From: Desulfoplanes sp.
GTDB lineage: Bacteria; Desulfobacterota; Desulfovibrionia; Desulfovibrionales; Desulfomicrobiaceae
Assembly: GCA_028708105.1 (NCBI GenBank)
Contig: JAQVZR010000001.1
Span: 1-27,951 of the forward strand
DNA length: 27,951 bases
Direction of reading: 5' to 3'
The notes under the pieces: generated by a model
Told to the model about the DNA's origin: nothing
The model's input: the letters and a program-made list of their open reading frames with translations, nothing else
Databases searched by the model: none
Shown: piece by piece, positions 1 to 8,056 of the stretch
How positions within the stretch are numbered: position 1 is the stretch's first letter
How the letters are laid out: each line of letters begins with the position of its first letter
Translations under genes and position numbers: made by a program

Positions 1-2
1 GC

Positions 3-617
3 GGGAAACGTATCGCTATTCCGGAAGAAAAAATTCCTCAAGCTTCAAAGTTCACATTTCTCTGCCCCTATTGTCGGGAAAGGGTAACCGTGGATAAGGA
101 GGCTCTGCCTTCATTGACGGAGGACACGGCCCGCCGGCATGCTGTTCCCGATTTTCGCAGCGAAGAAATGCAGGTGGAGCTGGATGCGTTTCCTCCGGGT
201 GTCCGGACTGTTTGTATCTATATCCGCGACACCAGATGGAAAAACCGGGTGGAAGACTTTTTTTGTCAAAAAAACTATTATTGTGTTCTTCCCGCTGTAC
301 CTGCCGAGGCCCGGGGAAAACTTCGACTCCAGCACCATGACGTCGTGATTATTGAAGATTCAGTACAGGCAGCGTCATTGATGGAGGAAATCAACCGCTG
401 GCGGGGATTGCAGCGCCGGGAGTCTAATGTCGTTTTACTGGGCTCAGGAGCCTCGAGCCTCCAGCCCGAAGAGGCCTTCCTTCGCGGGGTGAATACCTAT
501 CTGAATCTTGAGGATTCAGAGCGGGCCGGGGAGCTGCTTGATGCGTGTCTGAAAGGATATGAACTCTCCGTCAGCCCCTGGATCAAGGCCAGGAAAATGG
601 AGCCTGGAGGTTCATGA
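3..617 (+). CDS. Zinc-ribbon protein with a receiver-like C-terminal region (5' partial)
   Basis: The frame is open from the window edge and stops at TGA 615-617, so the true start lies upstream. The GTG at position 90 is an internal Val codon, because the frame before it encodes a coherent half zinc ribbon: a basic start, PEEKIP, then FLCPYC and ERVTV. This resembles the second CxxC half of MJ0042-type zinc ribbons (for example PDEKIP...CPxCxxxFxV). The first CxxC would be outside the window. The remaining ~160 residues alternate hydrophobic strands and helices (VRTVCIYIRD, HHDVVIIED, NVVLLGSG), reminiscent of a degenerate receiver/CheY fold, but I see no clear phospho-acceptor triad. It is translationally coupled to the next gene through an ATGA overlap. 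The zinc ribbon is likely; the receiver-like part is inference and the function is unknown. Confidence 0.7.
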   Translation, partial: GKRIAIPEEKIPQASKFTFLCPYCRERVTVDKEALPSLTEDTARRHAVPDFRSEEMQVELDAFPPGVRTVCIYIRDTRWKNRVEDFFCQKNYYCVLPAVPAEARGKLRLQHHDVVIIEDSVQAASLMEEINRWRGLQRRESNVVLLGSGASSLQPEEAFLRGVNTYLNLEDSERAGELLDACLKGYELSVSPWIKARKMEPGGS

Positions 618-889
618 GCTTTTCGAGAGTGTCCGACTTGCAGGCCCGGGTCCTGAATTGTTTACAGACCATCCTGGAACTGGAATTGGAACTGAAACAA
701 TTGACCTTGAGTTCGAGCATGCTCAAGGATTTTGAAGAACTTAAAGACCTTGTTGCCCGGATCGATGACCTGGCGCTGAAGGAAGAAGAGGTACTGCGCA
801 TAGAACGCGCGACGGCTCAATTCCTGGAGGAGCTCAAGGAACCGCTGGCTTTGGTTGCCAGCAGCAAACCCCCATCCTTTTTGCAGTGA
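614..889 (+). CDS. Small coiled-coil hypothetical protein
   Basis: This 91-residue protein starts at ATG 614, overlapping the previous stop as ATGA, which indicates translational coupling. The upstream GGAGG (605-609) gives a tight but usable ribosome binding site. The sequence is Leu/Glu/Lys-rich with heptad-like spacing over residues ~10-75 (LELELELKQL, DFEELKDLVARIDDL), so a helical or coiled-coil fold is expected. There is no signal peptide, membrane segment or recognisable motif. It sits between the zinc-ribbon protein and the FtsB-like protein, apparently in one operon. I do not recognise the family; a structural or adaptor role is possible but not shown. Confidence 0.7.
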   Translation: MSFSRVSDLQARVLNCLQTILELELELKQLTLSSSMLKDFEELKDLVARIDDLALKEEEVLRIERATAQFLEELKEPLALVASSKPPSFLQ

Positions 890-899
890 CGGAATAATT

Positions 900-1214
900 A
901 TGTTTTGGGCACGTGTGGTTTTGATTCTTTTTTGCCTTCTTGACGGGCTTCTTGCTTCTCAGCTGATCTGGGGGAGCAAAGGAGCGATGGAATATGTCCA
1001 TCTGCGGCGGACATATGCGCGTCTCGTGGCTGAAACCGAGGCCTTGGATACCCGCAACATGGTCCTGAGCGAAAAAATCCGTAGCCTGAAGAATAATCCT
1101 GCGTATCTGGCACGTGTTGTCCGCGCTGAGCTGAATTTTGTTGGTGACAAGGATATCGTGTATCTTTTTGAATCGTCTGCGGAAGCATCGTTACCCCCCG
1201 ACGGCATGCCTTGA
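900..1214 (+). CDS. FtsB/DivIC-like septum formation initiator protein
   Basis: The protein has 104 residues with the layout of the FtsB/DivIC family: an N-terminal membrane segment (residues ~3-21, WARVVLILFCLLDGLLAS), then a coiled coil (~30-65, LRRTYARLVAETEAL...NMVLSEKIRSLKN), then a short conserved tail (NPAYLARVVRAELNFVGDKDIVYLF) like the 'ARxELGxVkpgEivy' end of the family. FtsB-type proteins join the divisome as bitopic membrane proteins. I chose ATG 900 rather than the GTG-type start at 855, because 900 lies just after the previous stop (889) and places the membrane helix at the very N terminus. The ribosome binding site is weak (GACGGAA). A division role is inferred from family and topology. 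Confidence 0.8.
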   Translation: MFWARVVLILFCLLDGLLASQLIWGSKGAMEYVHLRRTYARLVAETEALDTRNMVLSEKIRSLKNNPAYLARVVRAELNFVGDKDIVYLFESSAEASLPPDGMP

Positions 1215-1381
1215 CCGGTACAGACGATGATCTGCTGCCTGGCCTGGTCCAGTGGCCTCCCTGCAAGGAGGATTTTCGTGTACCCATGAAACCATCTGGC
1301 CATTTACGTGGACGTTCAAAACGGGTTTGCGATCGGGCACTATCACCCCTATTCCCCGGAGAAGTGAACAATGCAGAATAA
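1211..1381 (+). CDS. Possible 56-codon small ORF between the ftsB-like and TPR genes
   Basis: An uninterrupted frame runs from a possible TTG start at 1211, overlapping the stop of the FtsB-like gene (TTGA), to TAA 1379-1381, inside the first codons of the TPR gene. The product would be basic and Pro/Gly-rich with no recognisable motif (LTGTDDDLLPGLVQWPPCKE then a Lys/Arg-rich tail). The case for it is the precise end-to-end overlaps in a tightly packed operon. Against it are the rare start codon and the lack of a clear ribosome binding site. It may simply be a chance open frame in a 156-bp spacer. Confidence 0.2.
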   Translation: MTGTDDDLLPGLVQWPPCKEDFRVPMKPSGHLRGRSKRVCDRALSPLFPGEVNNAE

Positions 1382-2486
1382 AATCAACGTGTATGAAGAA
1401 ATATTGGCGATGGAGCCCGGTTCGAAGCTTTTTTTCCCCCTGGCCAAAATGCTTGTGGAGACGGGAGAATATACTAAAGCAGAAAAAATATTGCTCCAGG
1501 GTCTTGGGGCGCATCCTGAATATTTTGAAGCCCGTCTCCTGTTGCTGGATGTTCTGGAGTATCTGGGACGCGAAGACGAAGCCCTGGGCCACTGTCACCA
1601 GATACTGGATCTGTTGCAAGGGGCCCAGGGATTCTGGGCTGTCTGGAATCGGATTCTGACCGCAAACGGAGAACGCGATACCAGGACGGCTCTTGCCTTT
1701 GTCCAGGCGTCTTTGCAGGGCAGGGCGATCACCTGGGCGGATGTTTTTGCACGGGGACTTGATTCTGTGCTTGGAACAGCAGAGGAGGGGCGTGTTTCTG
1801 TTGTAGGAAGCGTAGGCGCTGATCTTGACGGACGGGATGCCGTGGAAGCGTCGGCTATGCACAGTACTGCTGTCTTGGCGGAGGATCATGCTGCGGGTAC
1901 AGAGGTGGTGTCGCAGAAAGATGTGCCTTCAGCTGATCTTGTGCCCGCAGGTGGGACAGAAGCAAGTATCGAACCTCGGGAAGTGCTGGAGGAGGAAGCG
2001 GACAACGCCAATGCTCCGGAACGTGCAGCGCAGGTGCAACCTGCATCCGTCCCCGAGAGAAGGGAAGAAACCTGGTCGGCGGACGCAGATGTTTCTGTGG
2101 TGGAAAATCTGCCTGAGACAGAAATTGAAAATACGCTTGAACCCAGTCAGGATGCTGATGCTGAAGAAGTGGATGATATTGCTATGAATTCGGATGTACG
2201 GACCCGGACCATGGCGGATCTGCTCATGAAGCAGGAGGAATATGCCCAGGCTGCGGTTATCTATGAAAAGCTATGGGAAGAAAGTGCTCCCGGATCGGAA
2301 CGCCGGGAACTTTACGACGCACTGACAACGGCCCGTGGCAGGATGGAAGATGAGGCCAACGACGATACGCCCCAGCCATCCATGGGGAATGGCGCCATGG
2401 ATGATGAGGGCCAGGCCTCTTCGGATGCCCTGCGTACGTTATCGGCGCTGGCCGAACGCCTGGAACAAAGAGCAAAAGAAGGCTGA
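1371..2486 (+). CDS. Tetratricopeptide repeat protein with acidic low-complexity middle
   Basis: This 371-residue protein starts at ATG 1371 behind GGAGAAG. Residues ~1-90 form TPR-like helical hairpins (FPLAKMLVETGEYTKAEKIL; EARLLLLDVLEYLGREDEAL). Residues ~130-280 are rich in Ala, Glu, Asp and Val and probably disordered. Around residues 285-325 a further TPR unit appears (TMADLLMKQEEYAQAAVIYEKL), followed by a second acidic linker and a short helical cap (LRTLSALAERLEQRA). There is no signal peptide, so it is probably cytoplasmic. TPRs mediate protein-protein contacts; the partner is unknown. It ends the upstream operon, followed by ~390 bp without an obvious gene. Confidence 0.8.
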   Translation: MQNKINVYEEILAMEPGSKLFFPLAKMLVETGEYTKAEKILLQGLGAHPEYFEARLLLLDVLEYLGREDEALGHCHQILDLLQGAQGFWAVWNRILTANGERDTRTALAFVQASLQGRAITWADVFARGLDSVLGTAEEGRVSVVGSVGADLDGRDAVEASAMHSTAVLAEDHAAGTEVVSQKDVPSADLVPAGGTEASIEPREVLEEEADNANAPERAAQVQPASVPERREETWSADADVSVVENLPETEIENTLEPSQDADAEEVDDIAMNSDVRTRTMADLLMKQEEYAQAAVIYEKLWEESAPGSERRELYDALTTARGRMEDEANDDTPQPSMGNGAMDDEGQASSDALRTLSALAERLEQRAKEG

Positions 2487-2873
2487 CTTTTTGTTTGGGG
2501 GCTCGGGTCGCGTAAGGGGGTGCTGGCCGGGGATGTTTTTTTGTATCGGTCCCCGGGGCACGTAGTATGTTTTCCCGGGCTTTGAGCTCTTGTACCCATC
2601 CTCTTTTATTTTATATTCTGTCTGCAGCTGTCCTCTTCATGCTGGATGGCGAGGAGTTCTTCGGAACCGGCCACGCATCTATAATCCCCATGCAGGACAG
2701 CGTGATACATAAGCCTGTACTAATGATCATGGCCAATTCCCCGTGTTAAGGTGTATCCTTGAGAAGCCGAATATTCCGTGCCAGCGGTGTACCGTGTCAT
2801 CCCTGATGAACGCATTCACCGTTCCTAGAGGACGCCTTTATTAAATTTGTATACCCAGGAGGGTGTGTCATAC
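2487..2873. other. Intergenic region without a convincing gene
   Basis: This is 387 bp between the TPR gene and the lipoprotein gene. The start holds GC-rich self-complementary stretches (CCGGGG near 2526 against CCCCGG near 2552; CCCGGG near 2554 against CCCGGG near 2573), but only a weak U-tract follows, so a rho-independent terminator is doubtful. A 60-codon plus frame at 2567-2749 has no ribosome binding site or family resemblance and is not called. A weak promoter candidate for the lipoprotein is TTCACC (2815-2820), an 18-bp spacer, then TATTAA (2839-2844). Confidence 0.4.
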
Positions 2874-3611
2874 ATGCGAAGAGTTCTGCTGATTTTCTGT
2901 TGTCTTTCGTTGTCTTGTGGGTGCTCCATGGTCAAGACGAGCAAAAAATGGTATCGTGAATATTTGAATACGAGCCCGACGGTTGAACTGACGGTACAGG
3001 CCGAACACGAATGTGCACCTCTTGATTTTGCTTCTCTTTTTGTGCCCGTGGATACCCGGCTCAACGCTTTTGTGCAGGACCTTGCTGCCCAGGATACCTA
3101 CCCTGCAGACCAGTGGCTTGATACGTTTATGCAGCGATATCCATGGCTTGGGAGCATTACTGCCGTGAATAGCAACGGAGAAGTCCTGGACCAGCGGCTG
3201 AACGGAGAGAAAAAAGACGCAGACTTGGCTGCATTGTGTGCCGGAGATTGGAAGAATCGTCAGCCACGAGGCAGTTTTGGGACCGATGAATCCGGGACGG
3301 ATATCTTTTTGACCATGCCTTTTTTCAAGAATAATACGTGGAAGGGATGCCTTGTGGCCCGTTTTTCTCCCAAGGATCTGGTTCGTTACAGTCCTCACAG
3401 TGAATCCATCGTTATGTTTGGTCCCCAGCAGGAGATCCTTTGGCCCGGTCAGTATGGGGAACGGATTGATAGCCTGGCGGATCATCCCTGGAGTGATTTG
3501 CTTAAAGAAAAGGTCAGTGGTGAGATCAAGGCCTATGAGCAGAAATTTTTCTGGCTGGGCAGGGCGTTCGCTGGAACGTGGTTGATTTATATTGTGCATG
3601 TACCTGAGTAA
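2874..3611 (+). CDS. Predicted lipoprotein, possibly with a Cache/PDC-like sensor fold
   Basis: The protein has 245 residues. I chose ATG 2874 over the TTG-type start at 2847 because AGGAGGG (2857-2863) lies 10 nt upstream and the product then begins with an ideal signal peptide (MRRVLLIFCCLSLS) ending at Cys15 or Cys17, so export and lipidation are likely. The body contains a helix then 'W-L-D-T-F-M-Q-R-Y-P-W-L-G' and 'ITAVNSNGEVLDQRL', followed by 'FLTMPFFKNNTWKGCLVARFS'. That order resembles Cache/PDC extracellular sensor domains, where a peptide ligand pocket is formed by a similar hydrophobic-strand/turn/strand order. This assignment is tentative. Its neighbour fbp has its own promoter, so no functional link follows from position. 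Confidence 0.7.
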   Translation: MRRVLLIFCCLSLSCGCSMVKTSKKWYREYLNTSPTVELTVQAEHECAPLDFASLFVPVDTRLNAFVQDLAAQDTYPADQWLDTFMQRYPWLGSITAVNSNGEVLDQRLNGEKKDADLAALCAGDWKNRQPRGSFGTDESGTDIFLTMPFFKNNTWKGCLVARFSPKDLVRYSPHSESIVMFGPQQEILWPGQYGERIDSLADHPWSDLLKEKVSGEIKAYEQKFFWLGRAFAGTWLIYIVHVPE

Positions 3612-3621
3612 TCCATACTGC

Positions 3622-3650
3622 GGGACAACTGCGCATTGCTTATGTATAAT
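3622..3650 (+). promoter_or_regulatory. Probable sigma70-type promoter of fbp-tsaD
   Basis: GGGACA (3622-3627), a 17-bp spacer and a perfect TATAAT (3645-3650) lie 11 bp after the lipoprotein stop. Four of six -35 bases match TTGACA and the -10 is consensus. Transcription would begin near 3657 and leave a leader of about 130 nt before fbp. Confidence 0.6.
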
Positions 3651-3784
3651 GTATACGGGCAGAGTCTGAGGCCATACGGTTTTTAGCCCTACTATTGCAG
3701 GGAATACGCGATCAACAAGGAGGAAATCCTTTGAACGGATATGGACAGCAGCATAGCAGCAGTGTCTCAAGCCAGGGAGGATCT

Positions 3785-4804
3785 ATGCGCCAGGTTACGG
3801 TGACGGAACATCTGCTTGTGCATCAAAGAGAATCGGATATGGCAACCGGTCGTTTTACCCGGCTTCTCAATGAGATTATCTTGTCGGCCAAACTCATCTC
3901 GCGTGATGTGACCAAGGCCGGTCTGCTCAATATTCTGGGGAAGACGGGCGAGATTAATATTCAGGGGGAAGAAGTGCGTAAGATGGATGATTACGCCAAC
4001 CGCGTCCTTATCCATCGGCTTGAGCGTGCAGGGGTTCTCTGCGCCATGGCCTCGGAAGAAAATGCCGATCTGATCGAAATCCCGGAAAGTTTTCCCGTGG
4101 GCGATTATTTTTTAGCCTTTGATCCCTTGGATGGGTCTTCAAACATTGATGCCAACGTGAGTATCGGCACCATATTCGGGATCTACCGGCGCAAGGGGGG
4201 CAAGGAACGTGAAGTCACCCTTGGTGAGGTGCTCCAGAAGGGGAGTGAGCAGGTAGCCGCAGGGTATATCATCTACGGTTCATCCACCATGCTGGTGTAC
4301 ACGGCAGGTAACGGCGTGAATGGTTTTACCCTCGATCCCAGTGTGGGCGAATTTCTGTTGTCGCATCCCAATATCCGCATTCCCGATGAAGGCAAAATTT
4401 ATTCTGTTAATGAAGGGTACTGGGATTACTGGGACGACGCGACCAAAGAAGCTGTTTCCTATTTCAAGTCTCCCGCCAACCACCCGGGAAAGACCTATTC
4501 CTCACGCTATATCGGTTCTCTCGTTTCCGATTTTCACCGCAATCTTCTGTACGGCGGGATTTTTATGTATCCCAAGGATACGCGTGACCCCAAAAAGACG
4601 CATGGCAAACTCCGTTATCTCGTGGAAGCCGCACCTATGGCCATGATTGCCGAGCAGGCCGGTGGAATGGCCATTGATGGGGCCCGACGAATTCTGGACA
4701 TAGAACCGCAGGAGCTCCATGAACGTGTTCCGTTGATTGTCGGTTCCAGGAATGAGGTTTCGATGGTCAAGGAAATCTACGCAAAACACAGTAAAAAAGC
4801 ATAA
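3785..4804 (+). CDS. fbp: Fructose-1,6-bisphosphatase class I
   Basis: This enzyme hydrolyses fructose-1,6-bisphosphate to fructose-6-phosphate and phosphate, a committed step of gluconeogenesis, in the cytoplasm with Mg2+. The 339-residue protein shows the class I metal and substrate motif DPLDGSSN at residues 113-120, preceded by ASEEN (89-93) for the second metal site. [15 protein letters not shown] and [20 protein letters not shown] follow in family order. Length matches the usual 330-340. ATG 3785 with GGGAGG 4 nt upstream aligns with known N termini. A TTG at 3731, with AGGAGG at 3718-3723 (7-nt spacing), is also in frame and would add 18 Gly/Ser/Gln-rich residues; I consider it less likely. 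tsaD follows after 4 nt. Confidence 0.95.
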   Translation: MRQVTVTEHLLVHQRESDMATGRFTRLLNEIILSAKLISRDVTKAGLLNILGKTGEINIQGEEVRKMDDYANRVLIHRLERAGVLCAMASEENADLIEIPESFPVGDYFLAFDPLDGSSNIDANVSIGTIFGIYRRKGGKEREVTLGEVLQKGSEQVAAGYIIYGSSTMLVYTAGNGVNGFTLDPSVGEFLLSHPNIRIPDEGKIYSVNEGYWDYWDDATKEAVSYFKSPANHPGKTYSSRYIGSLVSDFHRNLLYGGIFMYPKDTRDPKKTHGKLRYLVEAAPMAMIAEQAGGMAIDGARRILDIEPQELHERVPLIVGSRNEVSMVKEIYAKHSKKA

Positions 4805-4808
4805 CGCC

Positions 4809-5867
4809 ATGATGTGTCTCGGAATTGAGAGCTCGTGTGATGAAACGGCCATGGCCCTGGTACAGGACGGGCGTTTGCTCGGCGAGCAGATTGCGTCACA
4901 GGTGGATATGCATGCGGTGTTTGGCGGGGTTGTTCCTGAGTTGGCCTCCAGAGAGCATTTGCGGCTTTTGCATCCCCTTATGGACGCTTTACTGCAGGAT
5001 ACCGGTGTTTGTCTCTCGGATATTGATTCCATTGCTGTTTCCCGGGGACCTGGCCTTTTGGGCAGTCTGCTGGTGGGTATGGGCTTTGCCAAGGGGTTGT
5101 CCTTTGCCCTTGGCATCCCGCTTTCCGGAGTCAACCATCTCCAGGCGCATCTCCTGGTCGCCGGTCTGGAAAAGCCATTGATCTTTCCGGCCATTGGATT
5201 GCTGGTTTCCGGGGGGCATACCCACATTTATCGGATGCAGTCCCCCCTTGCTTTTGAGTTGCTAGGCAGAACGATTGATGATGCTGCCGGGGAGGCCTTT
5301 GACAAGGTCGCAAAACTTTTGAATTTTCCCTATCCCGGGGGCAAACATATTGATAGGCTGGGTCTGGGGATTGCCCCTGATACACATCTTCTACCCCGAC
5401 CCTATTTGAGCAACACGAATCTTGATTTCAGTTTTAGCGGTCTCAAGACCGCGGTGCTCAAATACGTGCAGGACCATCCCCAACTGGTGCTTCCCTCAAT
5501 GGATACCGTAACCGGGAAGGATTTTGTGCCTGCCCCAGCACTGGCCGTGTTGTGTTCGTCCTTTGCCTGGACAGTGGCCGATACCTTGCGGGTTAAGGTG
5601 GAGCGGGCCCTGGATCGGTTCCCCGACACGCAGGGGCTCTATGTGGCCGGTGGGGTGGCTGCCAATAGCGTGATCCGGGCGACCATGCACAGGGTCGCCC
5701 GGCAGCATAAGCTGGAAATACGGCTTCCTTCTCCCTGCCTGTGCACGGATAACGGGGCGATGATCGCTTTCTACGGGGAAATTCTGGCCCGAGCAGGGTT
5801 GTATCATAACCAGGATCTTGAGGCCATTCCTCGAGGGAAGCCCATTCCCTGGGACTATAAGAGTTGA
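4809..5867 (+). CDS. tsaD: tRNA N6-adenosine threonylcarbamoyltransferase TsaD
   Basis: TsaD transfers the threonylcarbamoyl group from threonylcarbamoyl-AMP to A37 of ANN-decoding tRNAs, working with TsaB and TsaE. The 352-residue protein carries the ASKHA-type opening GIESSCDETA (residues 5-14). The metal-binding histidines are His110 and His114 (NHLQAH), followed by SGGHTHIY, DDAAGEAFDK, SFSGLKTAV, a glycine-rich GGVAANSV and a DNGAMIA segment that supplies the third metal ligand. ATG 4809 is chosen over the longer frame start at 4737, which lies inside fbp. The 4-nt gap and absence of a strong ribosome binding site suggest coupling to fbp translation. Confidence 0.96.
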   Translation: MMCLGIESSCDETAMALVQDGRLLGEQIASQVDMHAVFGGVVPELASREHLRLLHPLMDALLQDTGVCLSDIDSIAVSRGPGLLGSLLVGMGFAKGLSFALGIPLSGVNHLQAHLLVAGLEKPLIFPAIGLLVSGGHTHIYRMQSPLAFELLGRTIDDAAGEAFDKVAKLLNFPYPGGKHIDRLGLGIAPDTHLLPRPYLSNTNLDFSFSGLKTAVLKYVQDHPQLVLPSMDTVTGKDFVPAPALAVLCSSFAWTVADTLRVKVERALDRFPDTQGLYVAGGVAANSVIRATMHRVARQHKLEIRLPSPCLCTDNGAMIAFYGEILARAGLYHNQDLEAIPRGKPIPWDYKS

Positions 5868-5896
5868 CAGGACTTCGGCGGGTCACTATTTACAAT
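5864..5896 (+). promoter_or_regulatory. Possible promoter of trxA-trxB-bamD
   Basis: A perfect TTGACA (5864-5869) overlaps the tsaD stop codon. With a 17-bp spacer the -10 would be TATTTA (5887-5892); a better -10, TACAAT (5891-5896), would need a 21-bp spacer. A 10-bp palindrome CGAAATTTCG (5903-5912) lies just downstream and might be an operator. The spacing problem lowers confidence. Confidence 0.35.
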
Positions 5897-5966
5897 CAGT
5901 TACGAAATTTCGAAATGCATACATCCTAGGTGTTATGGGATGGGCAAATCATTAAAGGAGAATACT

Positions 5967-6287
5967 ATGGCAAATCAGGTAGCAGATAGCTCGTTTGAAG
6001 CGGATGTATTGCAGAATGACCTGCCGGTGTTAGTTGATTTCTGGGCTCCCTGGTGTGGACCTTGCCGGGCCATCGGCCCCGTTGTCGAGGAGCTGGCGCA
6101 GGAGTATGAGGGCAAACTCTCCATCGTGAAGATGAATGTGGATGAAAACCCATCCACCCCAGGCAAGTATGGTATCCGGGCTATTCCGACGTTGATCCTG
6201 TTCAAGGGCGGCGAGGTCCTGGAGCAGGTTACTGGTGCTGTATCCAAGACAAGTCTTAAACAGATGATCGACGACAAGGCCTTCTAG
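5967..6287 (+). CDS. trxA: Thioredoxin
   Basis: This 106-residue thioredoxin reduces protein disulfides in the cytoplasm and is recycled by thioredoxin reductase. The active site WCGPC covers residues 29-33 (Cys30, Cys33), and the cis-proline motif IPTL lies near residue 75. ATG 5967 is chosen over the GTG-type start at 5940 because AAAGGAG sits 7 nt before it and the length fits the family. The adjacent reductase gene begins 2 nt after the stop, a natural redox pair. Confidence 0.97.
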   Translation: MANQVADSSFEADVLQNDLPVLVDFWAPWCGPCRAIGPVVEELAQEYEGKLSIVKMNVDENPSTPGKYGIRAIPTLILFKGGEVLEQVTGAVSKTSLKQMIDDKAF

Positions 6288-6289
6288 GC

Positions 6290-7216
6290 ATGAAGGTCTA
6301 TGATGCGGTAGTCATAGGGGGCGGTCCCGCAGGAGTTACGGCCGCCCTTTATCTTGCCCGGGCCGGGGTTTCTCTGGCGTGGATAGAAAAGCTGGCACCA
6401 GGCGGGCAGGTTCTCAGTACCGAAGTCATTGATAATTATCCTGGATTTCCCAAGGGAATCAAAGGATATGAGCTGGCGGACCTTTTTGAAGCTCATCTGG
6501 ACGGGTACGAGATGGACCGGTATCACGATGAGGTGTTTGAGGTCCAGGCCGAGCCTGGTGAGCACCGCATCAAGGTTGGGGAAGAGTGGATTACAGCTCG
6601 TTCTCTTGCTGTTTGCACCGGTGCCCGGTGGAGAAAATTGGGCATTGAGGGCGAGGAACGCTTTGCAGGTAAAGGCGTTTCGTATTGCGCTCTGTGTGAT
6701 GGGAATTTTTTCCGGGGCCAGGATGTCGCATGCATTGGTGGCGGCAATACCGCTCTTGAGGAATCTCTGTATCTGGCTAAAATGGTGAACAAGATCTATC
6801 TTGTCCACCGTCGGGACTGTTTCCGGGGCGATCGGGTGTATCAGGACAAGGTCATGTCCCACCCGAAGATTGAACTGGTTCTCCATGCGGTTCCCCAATC
6901 CTTTATCGGCGGTGATGAGGGCTTGACTGGTCTTGTTGTGCAAGATGTCAGGACTGGAAAGGTTAAAACGCTGCCCGTGGCAGGGGCCTTTATTTTTATC
7001 GGTCAGGACCCCGAAGCCCGTTTTCTCCCATCTATCCTGAACAGAGATGCGTCCGGTTTTTTGCTGACCGACATGTCCATGCAGACCAATATCCCGGGCA
7101 TTTTTGCCGCCGGAGATATCTGCTCCAAGGCCTGCCGTCAGGTAGCCACCGCTGTGGGGGATGGAGCTACGGCCGCCCACAGCATACGTTTATATCTGGA
7201 AAAACTCAATGCGTAA
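6290..7216 (+). CDS. trxB: Thioredoxin reductase (FAD-dependent)
   Basis: This enzyme transfers electrons from a pyridine nucleotide through FAD to thioredoxin. The 308-residue, two-domain protein has the FAD motif GGGPAG (10-15), the redox motif C-A-L-C (133-136, in YCALCDG), the nucleotide motif GGGNTA (150-155) and HRRDCFR (173-179), ending with GIFAAGDI and the ATAVGDGATAA helix. Most bacterial enzymes have CATC or CAVC; Leu in the second variable position is unusual. The His-Arg-Arg and Arg179 that contact the NADPH 2'-phosphate in the E. coli enzyme are kept, so NADPH use is likely. It is 2 nt after trxA, and bamD overlaps its last codons. Confidence 0.94.
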   Translation: MKVYDAVVIGGGPAGVTAALYLARAGVSLAWIEKLAPGGQVLSTEVIDNYPGFPKGIKGYELADLFEAHLDGYEMDRYHDEVFEVQAEPGEHRIKVGEEWITARSLAVCTGARWRKLGIEGEERFAGKGVSYCALCDGNFFRGQDVACIGGGNTALEESLYLAKMVNKIYLVHRRDCFRGDRVYQDKVMSHPKIELVLHAVPQSFIGGDEGLTGLVVQDVRTGKVKTLPVAGAFIFIGQDPEARFLPSILNRDASGFLLTDMSMQTNIPGIFAAGDICSKACRQVATAVGDGATAAHSIRLYLEKLNA

Positions 7217-7940
7217 AAAAAGTTTGCAGTCCTTTGTGCTTTGTCTGGTACTTTTGTCCTGTTCCGGTTGTGGCGTCATTGATGCTATTTTTTTGGCCCC
7301 GCCTGATGATACCGCTCAGGAAATGGCGGAACTCGGGAACGAGGCCATGCAGGCCAAAGAATATGGCAAGGCAATCGAATATTTTCAAAAACTTAAAGAT
7401 AGGTATCCGTTCAGCCCGTTTACCACTGCGGGGGAATTGAGCCTTGGGGATGCCTATTTCCTGGATGAGCAGTATAAGGCTGCAGCAGAGACGTATAAGG
7501 AATTTGAGTCCTTGCACCCCCGCCATGAGTCCATCCCCTATGTGCTGTTGCAAATCGGGATATCTAATTACAGTCAATTCGAATCCATAGATCTTCCCCA
7601 GGATAATATTGTCGAGTCGTTGGAATATTTTCGTCGGGTCAAGACGGAGTATCCAGGCACGCAATTTGCCGAAAAAGCGGAAACCTATATTCTCAAATGC
7701 AAGCGCTATATTGCCGAACATGAGATATTTGTGGCCGATTTCTACTGGAAGGCCGAACGGTATGAATCAGCATGGATGCGTTATGACTATGTACAGAAAA
7801 ATTTTCCTGAACTGCCCGATATCGTTCGTTATGCACAGATTCGGGGCCGTCAGGCATATGTCATGTACCAGGAAACCATATCTGAAAACGTGAGAGAAAA
7901 AGAGCAGGGCAGCTGGAAGCAATGGTTTGACTGGTTGTAG
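7209..7940 (+). CDS. bamD: Outer-membrane assembly lipoprotein BamD (ComL)
   Basis: BamD is a periplasm-facing lipoprotein of the BAM complex, which folds beta-barrel proteins into the outer membrane. The 243-residue protein starts with a basic signal peptide and a lipobox ending at Cys18 or Cys21 (VLLSCSGC). About five TPR-like repeats follow (AMQAKEYGKAIEYFQKL, SLGDAYFLDEQYKAAAETY, ESLEYFRRVKTEYPGTQFAEKAETY, EIFVADFYWKAERYESAWMRY), matching BamD architecture and its usual 240-280 residues. ATG 7209 overlaps the trxB stop by 8 nt; the upstream start at 7161 would place the signal peptide internally. A strong terminator follows, so it is the last gene of the unit. Confidence 0.93.
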   Translation: MRKKSLQSFVLCLVLLSCSGCGVIDAIFLAPPDDTAQEMAELGNEAMQAKEYGKAIEYFQKLKDRYPFSPFTTAGELSLGDAYFLDEQYKAAAETYKEFESLHPRHESIPYVLLQIGISNYSQFESIDLPQDNIVESLEYFRRVKTEYPGTQFAEKAETYILKCKRYIAEHEIFVADFYWKAERYESAWMRYDYVQKNFPELPDIVRYAQIRGRQAYVMYQETISENVREKEQGSWKQWFDWL

Positions 7941-8006
7941 TCTCTTTTTGGGGTCAGGGAGAGATAGCTCTCTACTTAGCGTTGACGAGACGTAAGTAAG
8001 ACGGAT

Positions 8007-8037
8007 AAAAAATAGCGGCGTAGGCCGCTATTTTTTT
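8007..8037 (+). terminator. Rho-independent terminator after bamD
   Basis: AATAGCGGC (8011-8019) pairs perfectly with GCCGCTATT (8024-8032) around a 4-nt loop. The stem is extended by A/T pairs and followed by a run of T. Confidence 0.95.
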
Positions 8038-8056
8038 GCCAAAATTTTGCGTATCA

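Noticed and set aside
2567-2749. 60-codon plus frame in the spacer after the TPR gene
   Set aside because: No ribosome binding site and no family resemblance.
2868-3770. 300-residue minus-strand open frame opposite the lipoprotein gene
   Set aside because: It is antisense to a gene with signal peptide and good ribosome binding site and has no recognisable motif of its own.
6284-7180. 298-residue minus-strand open frame opposite trxB
   Set aside because: It mirrors the codon pattern of trxB, which is unambiguous on the plus strand.
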